DNA of 23,116 nucleotides from Hypsibius dujardini (taxonomy: Eukaryota > Tardigrada > Eutardigrada > Parachela > Hypsibiidae). Shown here piece after piece: positions 17,068 to 23,116 of this stretch (the stretch's first letter is position 1; every line of letters begins with the position of its first letter). The DNA is taken from contig LRSR01003891.1 in the NCBI GenBank assembly GCA_001579985.1, positions 1-23,116 of the forward strand. Reading direction: 5' to 3'. Below the pieces are notes generated by a model that did no database searches, was not told the DNA's origin, and saw nothing but the letters and a program-made list of their open reading frames with translations. The translations under genes were made by a program, and so were the position numbers.

Positions 17068-19316
17068 CATGCCTGCCTGCTTGTCTGTCTGTCCGCCTGC
17101 TTGTCCGCCTGCTTGTCTGTCTGTCTGCATGCCTGCCTGCTTGTCTGTCTGTCCGCCTGCTTGTCTGTCTGTTCGTCTCCTTTTTATTGTTTCATTCTTT
17201 CAGGCTTTTGAATTGATCGTCAAGGAACAAATCCGCATGCTCCAGGATCCGGCCGTGAAATGCGTTGACCTGGTCGTGGCGGAGCTCTCCCAGATTTTGA
17301 AGAAGATCACCGAGAGGCTTGCGCGTTACCCGCGCTTTCGCGACGAAATCGACCGGATCGTTACGACGCACATCCGGGAACGCGAGCAGTCCGCCAAGGA
17401 CCACATGAAACAGATGGTAGACATTGAACTGGCCTACATGAACACAAACCACGAAGACTTTATTGGGTAAAATATATTGATTTTTCATTTTGCCTGGTGA
17501 TCGATTGATTGATTGATTCGAATTCGTTTTCAGGTTTACGAGAGCGGCTCAGGGTGCGGCGGAGCAGCCGCAGAAGCAGAAGCTCGGGAACCAGGTCATT
17601 CGGAAGGGCTACCTGGCCATCCACAATGTGGGCGGATTCATGCGTGGCGCCAAGGATTTCTTCTTCGTCCTGACCAGCGAGAACCTGTCGTGGTTCCGCG
17701 ACGAGTCGGAGAGTGAGAAGAAGTTTATGCTCCCGTTGGAGGGGTTGAGGATTCGCGATTCCGAGTCGGGCTTCCTGTCGCGGAAGCTGACCTTCGCGCT
17801 CTTCAGCCCGGACGGGAGGAATGTCTTTAAGGACCTGAAGCAGCTGGAGCTGTCGTGTGAGAATCAGGATGAGGTGGACAACTGGAAGGCCTCCTTCTTG
17901 AGGGCGGGAGTTTATCCTGAGAAGACATCGGCGCCTGCGAAAGAGGAAGAGGTTTGCTGTTTGTTGAGTCAGACAGACAGACAGACAGAACAGACAGACA
18001 GACAGGTAGACAGACAGACAGACAGGTAGACAGACAGACAGGCAGACAGACAGACAGGCAGACAGACAGACAGACAGACATATTCTCCTGGCATTCGAGT
18101 AGTTATTCATGTGCATCCACGTAGGCTGCCGAGGAGGAGATCATGGACCCGCAACTGGAACGTCAGGTGGAGACTATCCGCAACCTCGTAGAGTCATACA
18201 TGCGCATTGTGAGCAAAAATGTCCGCGACCTCGTCCCGAAAACCATCATGTACAGCATGATCAACGAGTCCAAGGAGTTCATCCAGACTGAACTCATCCC
18301 GTCCCTCTACTCGGCCGGCGATCAAAACACCCTGATGGAAGAGTCGCTAGAGGTAGGTCTTAATTTCGGCTTGAATTTTAAGTAGTGTTCTCTTAACGTA
18401 TCTGTTTAAATAGATATTTAAGTAAACGAGTTCTATTATAAAATATAAAATTATGTTATGTCCAAAATTTAATTCCTAATAAATATCGATGGGAATTGAA
18501 TATCAAGAGATAGAGTGATTTAACTCTTTATATATCCGCTTAGGAATCGACCCGCCGTGAGGAAATGCTACGAATGTACAATGCCTGCAAGGAAGCGTTG
18601 AAAATCATCGGTGATGTATCCGTCCAGACGGTGGCCACTGCTGTCCCGCCGCCCGTCAAGGACGACTGGATACAGGCATCATCGGCGCCGGAGAACGGTC
18701 ATGGTGGCCCGCCACGGGGAGGACCGATCGGTGGGATCAGGCCCAACCACACCGGTGGCTCGATCGGGTCGGGCGGTGCACAGACACCGAGTATCAGTCG
18801 ATCAGCGCCTGCGCCGCCGCCGGGAGGCGGAGGCGGTGCTGTCAACATGGGATTCCCCAGCGGGCCGAGGATTCCCGCTCGACCGTCGCCCAGTATGAAC
18901 GATATCGCCGGGATGGCGGCTGCAGCTACTGGTAATGTCTGTCTGTCTGTCTATCCGTCTGTCTGTCTATCCGTCTGCCTGTCTGCCTGTCTGCCTGTCT
19001 GTGTGCCTGTCTGTCTGTCTGGCTGTCTGTCTGTCTGTCTGTCTGGCTGTCTGTCTGTCTGTCTGTGTGCTTGTCTGTCTGTCTTTGTGTTTGTTTGTCT
19101 GTCTGCCTGTCTTTGTGGTGTCTGGTTTGACGTCCTTCCATGTTGTCATCTCTAGCGAACGGTGGATGGAATCCAAACGGCCCCAGCGGTGGCCTACCGC
19201 CGCCGCTTCTACCCACCCGGCCAGGGCAGCAGCAGCAACAGCAGTACGGCATGGGAGGGCCGCCACCCGTCCCCGGTCGTCCCATGGTTCCTACCCGGCC
19301 GGCTAATGCGAAGTGA
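14112..19316 (+). CDS. DNM1: Classical dynamin GTPase, complete, 11 exons
   Basis: Large GTPase that assembles on necks of clathrin-coated pits and drives membrane fission (the shibire/DNM1-3 family). Exons: 14112-14323, 14780-14853, 15259-15408, 15471-15674, 16073-16280, 16477-16909, 17204-17466, 17534-17951, 18125-18352, 18544-18931, 19156-19316; total 2739 nt (912 aa plus TGA), against about 850-870 in vertebrates. GTPase: P-loop GSQSAGKSS (55-63), DLPG (153-156), TKLD (222-225), NRSQ. Middle/stalk has [47 protein letters not shown] and [10 protein letters not shown]. The PH domain (about 535-645) has [12 protein letters not shown] and [17 protein letters not shown] begins at [16 protein letters not shown] (about 661). 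The proline-rich tail (about 755-912) has PxxP and PxRP motifs for SH3 partners and six consecutive Gln. The first ~20 residues are an unusual Gln/His stretch ([12 protein letters not shown]). PH plus PRD identify a classical dynamin, not Drp1. The exact vertebrate paralogue cannot be assigned. Confidence 0.98.
14380..14700 (+). repeat. GATT-rich dispersed repeats in dynamin intron 1
   Basis: A GATTGATTGACGTGCTGCTTMAGCT-type unit occurs at about 14397-14421 and 14448-14472, followed by scattered TTGATTGATT runs through intron 14324-14779. Confidence 0.75.
14897..15212 (+). repeat. 12-bp ACTTGATTGATC tandem array in dynamin intron 2
   Basis: Many copies of a 12-bp unit (cacttgattgat and variants) with a higher-order duplication of about 118 bp: ttgactgatctcttgattga occurs at about 14928, 14973 and 15068, and the phrase beginning aacgaac-ggttttcttgact at about 14913 and 15151. 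Confidence 0.85.
15703..15966 (+). repeat. ~60-bp tandem repeat in dynamin intron 4
   Basis: Four to five units, each a GATTGATTGGTTGATTGA block followed by GAGTTGAACACTGATAGGCG and AATGGTC. The array fills most of intron 15675-16072. Confidence 0.9.
16312..16444 (+). repeat. CAGG/CAGA repeat in dynamin intron 5
   Basis: (CAGG)n then (CAGA)n, ending some 30 bp before the acceptor of exon 6 (16477). Confidence 0.95.
16916..17175 (+). repeat. CTGT/CTGC repeat in dynamin intron 6
   Basis: CTGT, CTGC and CTTGTCTGT units with a higher-order ~50-70-bp phrase (gtctgcatgcctgcctgctt, three copies). It fills a 294-bp intron that has no in-frame stop. Confidence 0.95.
17968..18080 (+). repeat. CAGA repeat in dynamin intron 8
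   Basis: (CAGA)n with CAGG and GTAGA variants inside intron 17952-18124. Confidence 0.95.
18936..19115 (+). repeat. CTGT repeat in dynamin intron 10
   Basis: (CTGT)n with CTATCCGT, CTGC and GGCT variants inside intron 18932-19155. Confidence 0.95.
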
Positions 19317-19690
19317 GACAGGTGCAGGGGAAAAGCTCGGACCCGCGATGTGTTCCCGGTGTGATTTGCTTCAGCATTCAACGCAACCAGAGAAAGCGTT
19401 ATGCGCCGAGTGCCGGTATTTTTCGTTAGCACGTGTGTTGGGGGGAAGTGGTCGGCTGTTTCACCATTTTCCCGGGGATACCTCCAAGCTGACTGTGTGT
19501 CCGTGCACACACTCACACACACACACCCTTCGCCTTTTCCATGTGAATTTTTTTCTGATTTATTTACCTAACTTCATTACTATTTCTCTTTGCATCCACT
19601 TCCAGAAGTGTAATTCCTTGCTGGAACTATTTCGGCACTTGTTTTTTGAAGAGTTAACAACCTTATAGCTAACACATGCCCGGATCGCTC

Positions 19691-19725
<35 letters not shown>

Positions 19726-20259
19726 CCTGCCTGTTTGTCTGCCTCTCTGTCTGTCTGTCGGCCTGTCTGTCTGTCTGTCTGTCTGTCTGTCTGCCTGCCT
19801 GTTTGTCATGTTTCAGTCTCTACAGAATGTATCTCTAATCTACCTCTGGTGCGCAACTCATCGGCCTCCTACAAGCCAAAGAGAAACCGGCTAGTCCATT
19901 GCACCCCGGTCGGCGAATACACACCGTCACTGCGTGTAGGATGGAACTTGTTTGAGACTGAAATTGATAGTCACCAGTTGTGTTTTGCATCCGTTAGGCG
20001 ATCCCGCCGTAGTCCCATCAAGAGACACCACTCAACCTGCACATCATCTTCCGCTCTGGTCAGCAATAATTGGCCAATTTTCCTGAGCACCTGCGGACAA
20101 TCTTATGTCAGGTCTTGAAGGATGCGGAACTGTCTTTGCGGTAATCGTTAAACACGATCACCCACGAGAGTGAGGCATTCTTCTGGTAAGTGCTAGTACT
20201 ATAAGAGACCCCGGAAGCACCGTTCAATATTAGTCTGACAAGCGCTCCCTCACACCGCG
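19317..20259 (+). other. Dynamin 3' region and spacer to the peptide-precursor gene
   Basis: 19317-19680 is presumed 3' UTR/spacer with no obvious AATAAA. A CTGT/CTGC repeat fills 19694-19808. Beyond it, 19817-20118 is an open frame of about 100 codons directly after a polypyrimidine-AG (tgtttcag), described as a possible alternative exon in the findings. A TATA-like ctataaga at 20199-20206 lies about 60 bp before the next start codon. Confidence 0.5.
20199..20206 (+). promoter_or_regulatory. Possible TATA box of the peptide-precursor gene
   Basis: ctataaga lies about 30 bp upstream of an initiator-like attagtctg (20228-20236) and 60 bp before ATG 20260, which would give a 5' leader of about 30 nt. 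Spacing is reasonable, but the sequence is only a weak TATA match. Confidence 0.35.
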
Positions 20260-21890
20260 ATGCATCCAGACATGACTTCTTTCATACGTTCCCGTGTTCT
20301 TGCATTACTAACTGTGTCTATTCTCCTACTTCAGACATGCTCCGCGGACAGTTCAGAGGAAAAACACTTTAGGAAACATCGCCGAATGGGCTTTCCACCG
20401 CCAATTGATGTCGTCGTCGTGCCTGTTTCAGTTGTGTCTGAGGCATTATTATCTCCTCCAGCATCTTCCGGTGTTGCAGCTGCGCAGACTGGACCGTCGG
20501 AGAATGATTTAAACGCGCAAGTAGAAGTGGCTTCAAGGATACCCGAGATCCAGATTGGTTATCCCGTACCGCCGCCGAGTGATCTAGGCAGACCGGTGCT
20601 GCATCCTGGACGAGGAAGAGGAAGTAGCGGGAGCGGGAGCAGTAGTAGCTCTGAGTCATCTTCATCGGGTGAGCATATCTGTCTGTGTCTGTGTCTGTGT
20701 CTGTGTCTGTGTCTGTGTCTGTGTCTGTGTCTGTGTCTGTGTCTGTGTCTGTGTGTCTGGTTTGCGTCTCTGTGTCTGTGTCTGTTGTCTGTTGTCTGTT
20801 GTCTGTGTCAGTGTCTGTGTGGCCTTATTGTGCCAGGATTAAAGCTGCCCTAAATACAGTGTATTCGATTTAATTTTGTCGCACTATGGATCCAGATGGG
20901 TCGTGATCCCCCCCCCCCGGATTACTGCGTGCCTGTATCTGTCATATAGCTGATGGAATTGACCTCGGTCATGCCAGTGTCTGTAGCGTTTCTAACTCCA
21001 GAGATCCACGTACCGCACAACTCCCTGCGGTATTACGAAGCTCTAACACTCACGGGATACACACTAGGACAAACATTATAACGCGACAAACTTATTCCCT
21101 GCTGGCATTTTAGGAAGCTTTTTGGATTTAAAGCTTGCGCAGTTCAAGTATTTCTGCTAGTTCTAAAAAGTCGCGACCCATTCGTGGTGCCTACGTCATC
21201 GCCTACGTCATCGCACAGTAAAAAGCCACCGTTTTGATTGCTTGCAAAGATGTGCGAGCCACAAGACCACACGTGTCGATTGATTGATTGATTGATTGAT
21301 TGATTGCTTAAGCCGTTCACAGGTTTACTTTTCATCGTTCCCTTCTACGGTCGATTCATTGATTCATGCTCGCTTTCTTTACCTTGTTTCTTAAAGAGAG
21401 AAACAAGCGCTTGATTGATCGACTGAAGCGTAAAGTGACTGGTCTTTCTTTACGCGACTTCAGGTGATGCGCAGTACACGAACAGGGCGGCACGACGACT
21501 CTCCAAGGGATGTGCACGCTGGGGACAGGCATGTCTAGGCGGTACGTCTATAAAGCATGTCAGCTGCATTTAGTGAAACCATAACTGAAGAGGGCATTTT
21601 CCCTCATTAAAGGGCACTTCAAAAAGCGCGCAAAGGAGTTCCCCTCCAGCACGGAGCAGGCGGAACTCAACACACCGCAGGACCTTGTCGGCGCCCTCAA
21701 CGGACTCTTCCCCATCAGCAGCAGCAATGACGATCAGCAACAACTCCCGGACAGCAACGGACCCTTCCTGCAGCAGCTGTCATCCTCACCGGATCCGGAC
21801 GACCGATCACCGCAGCACCGCGCATTGTACCCGCCCGGGCTGTTCCGCATTGACCGCGCGTTCGGCCTGATGCCGCCGCGATGGCAGTGA
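20260..21890 (+). CDS. Secreted neuropeptide precursor, CCHamide-like, 3 exons
   Basis: Exons 20260-20668, 21464-21541 and 21613-21890 join in frame to 765 nt (254 aa plus TGA), with donors GTGAGC and GTACGT. Residues 1-29 form a signal peptide (hydrophobic VLALLTVSILLLQ, predicted cut after CSA). A Pro- and Ser-rich spacer follows, ending in a polyserine tract. Exon 2 and the start of exon 3 encode RRLSK-GCARWGQACLGGHF-KKR (147-168): a cyclic peptide candidate between basic cleavage sites. The spacing G-C-x2-aromatic-G-x2-C-x-G-G-H matches CCHamides, which have Cys, six residues, Cys, then [WY]G[AG]H and an amidation Gly. Here Phe165 replaces that Gly, so the product would not be amidated. 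Residues 169-254 are a Gln/Pro/Asp-rich tail of unknown role. Allatostatin C also has a six-residue disulfide ring and a free C-terminus but shares no other residues. The gene model is well supported by splice phases; family membership is an inference. Confidence 0.72.
20679..20822 (+). repeat. CTGTGT repeat at the start of precursor intron 1
   Basis: Pure (GTGTCT)n from about 20679 to 20753, then CTGTTGTCTG variants, starting about 10 bp after the donor at 20669. The rest of the 795-bp intron holds a C-run (20909-20918) and a GATT run (21278-21306), with no gene seen. Confidence 0.93.
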
Positions 21891-22044
21891 AGTGTGCAGG
21901 CGCCGGATATCGGCCACAGAGTGCGCAGTGTCCCTCCGGTCCTTGATGCGGTACGTGTGTGTCCTTCGTTATGGCCAATTGTCACACATGTGCGCGTCAC
22001 GCATCCACGCCCATCCATCGAGGCAAGTGCCCTGGAATGGCGCA

Positions 22045-22223
22045 CTTGCACCGTGCACAAGGGACCGTGCATAAGGGCACCGTGCACAAGGGTACCGTGC
22101 ACCGTGCACCGTGCACAAGGGCACCGTGCATAAGGGCACCGCGCACAAGGGCACCGCGCACCGTGCACAAGGGCACCGCGCACCGTGCACAAGGGCACCG
22201 TGCATAAGGGCACCGTGCACAAG
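22045..22223 (+). repeat. ~15-bp GC-rich minisatellite downstream of the precursor gene
   Basis: Roughly a dozen units of gtgcacaagggcacc, with cat/cac and gtg/gcg variants and extra ccgtgca insertions. The ApaLI-type palindrome GTGCAC recurs in most units. Confidence 0.93.
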
Positions 22224-22471
22224 TGGGTCGAATACCTAGAGTTAATTGTGTGAAAAGAGCTGGAGAAGTTACGATTCCTGGGTGGGTCCTTGCAGGCAGT
22301 GGGACGGTGCGCCGTTCCGGGAAGCTTCCCTCGCGCACTAAATGTACGCAACCCTTTTCATTCCTCCCTTTTCATCCGGCTGTTTTTTTTGTACAGGAAC
22401 ATGCAACGGAACTAAACTGAAATGAAGCATTGATCGCGCTTTCGTGTGTCGCTGTTATGTGTGTGTGCATG

Positions 22472-22502
<31 letters not shown>

Positions 22503-22946
22503 GTTTCTGTGTGTCTGTGTTTCTGTGTGTCTGTGTTGTGTGACGTTGCTTTTTTCGCCCTCCGCATACGAAAGCACTTGCGCGTGTGGTTGTTCCATTT
22601 CCTTTGGGCAACACACGGACCTGATGGCTGTTAACGCGGAGGAAGTCATCACCCGCCCTCACTGCAACAAGGCTCGGTCCGTCGTGCACTATTACGCTGG
22701 AGTATATATCCCGCTTGCTCGGTGTCTTTTTTGCGGACATAAGTGCGATGTTTTTGCGATCATTTCGACTGGATGATTGGTGAGCTTGTTTATTTTTACG
22801 TGGTCCAGTGTTGTGTAGTGTAGTACATCACCCCTCGCCGCCTGATTGCTCTAAAGGGTCATAATGAAGTGCACAATATACTTGCTGTATAATCTCTCTC
22901 GTTTGTCGCGTCGTCTCACGATCCCTTGCGTGCCTGAAAAAAATGC

Positions 22947-22952
22947 AATAAA
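22947..22952 (+). terminator. Canonical polyadenylation signal AATAAA
   Basis: aataaa within a short A-rich run (aaaaaaatgcaataaaaata). The gene it serves is uncertain; the peptide precursor is the nearest upstream plus-strand gene. Confidence 0.4.
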
Positions 22953-22984
22953 AATACACTATTACATTTTCGAATTCGAAGGAT

Positions 22985-23083
22985 CTGCCTGTATATCTAT
23001 GTGCCTGTCTGTCTATGTGTCTGTTTGTGTACCTGCGTGTCTGTCTGTCTACCTGTTTCTCTGTCTGTCTGTCTGTCTGTCTT

Positions 23084-23116
<33 letters not shown>
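22985..23116 (+). repeat. CTGT repeat at window end
   Basis: CTGT/CTAT/TTGTGTAC variants becoming pure (CTGT)n at the edge of the window; it probably continues beyond. Confidence 0.95.

Larger units (their letters stand above)
21891..23116 (+). other. 3' region of the precursor gene and terminal spacer
   Basis: Contains a GTGCACAAGGGCACC minisatellite (22045-22223), a CTGT/CTGTGT repeat (22467-22535), a TATA-like gtatatat at 22701-22708, and an AATAAA at 22947-22952 that could end the precursor transcript (implying a 3' UTR of about 1.1 kb) or belong to an unseen gene. The open frames at 22444-22776 are largely repeat-driven. A CTGT repeat starts near 23000 and runs off the window end. Confidence 0.5.

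Noticed and set aside
20679-20753. Cys/Leu and Ser/Val repeat frames after the peptide-precursor exon 1
   Set aside because: A GT-AG donor at 20669 precedes the CTGTGT repeat, and splicing to 21464 restores a sensible precursor.
22444-22776. Plus-strand 110-codon open frame near the window end
   Set aside because: Its first third is CTGT repeat; the rest has no family resemblance and no clear promoter or splice structure.
1-23116. tRNA or rRNA genes
   Set aside because: No cloverleaf-like or rRNA-like stretch was recognised on reading both strands; a covariance search was not possible here.

Overview
The window is nuclear DNA of a compact, intron-rich invertebrate animal. All introns that I could place are GT-AG and many are only 57 to 100 bp. 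Gene content (a somatostatin/allatostatin-C-type receptor, a CCHamide-like peptide precursor, one SMARCD, one classical dynamin) suggests a protostome, perhaps an ecdysozoan; the species cannot be named from sequence alone. Introns and spacers are loaded with tetranucleotide repeats (CTGT/CTGC, their complement CAGA/CAGG, and GATT). These repeats are open in many frames and create long false Cys/Leu/Ser-rich or Thr/Asp/Arg/Gln-rich reading frames.

Layout: (1) 174-2394, minus strand, complete CDK5 gene in 8 coding exons (300 codons), including a 24-nt microexon. (2) A 568-bp head-to-head spacer. (3) 2963-6505, plus strand, complete SMARCD/BAF60 SWI/SNF subunit in 10 exons (512 codons). (4) A tail-to-tail spacer with interleaved polyadenylation signals. 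(5) 6871-11577, minus strand, allatostatin-C/somatostatin-type GPCR in 7 exons, including a 19-nt microexon; it carries one in-frame TGA just before the NPxxY motif. Its 2.4-kb first intron holds a decayed mobile-element remnant with a Ulp1-like cysteine-protease fragment. (6) 11578-14111, gene-poor spacer with simple repeats. (7) 14112-19316, plus strand, complete classical dynamin in 11 exons (912 codons): GTPase, stalk, PH, GED and proline-rich tail. (8) 20260-21890, plus strand, three-exon secreted precursor (254 codons) with a candidate cyclic neuropeptide GCARWGQACLGGHF. (9) 21891-23116, 3' region and simple repeats.

Exon phases were checked by joining exons: CDK5, SMARCD, dynamin and the peptide precursor each give an uninterrupted frame, and the GPCR gives a frame interrupted only by the single TGA. 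CDK5, dynamin, the neuropeptide precursor and the GPCR are all compatible with nervous-system expression, but nothing shows that they are co-regulated. The most notable observations are the CCHamide-like peptide lacking an amidation glycine, the single stop in the receptor, a tandem duplication of an exon end with a destroyed splice donor, microexons, three stop-free introns of length 3n, and complementary repeats in introns flanking the same exons.
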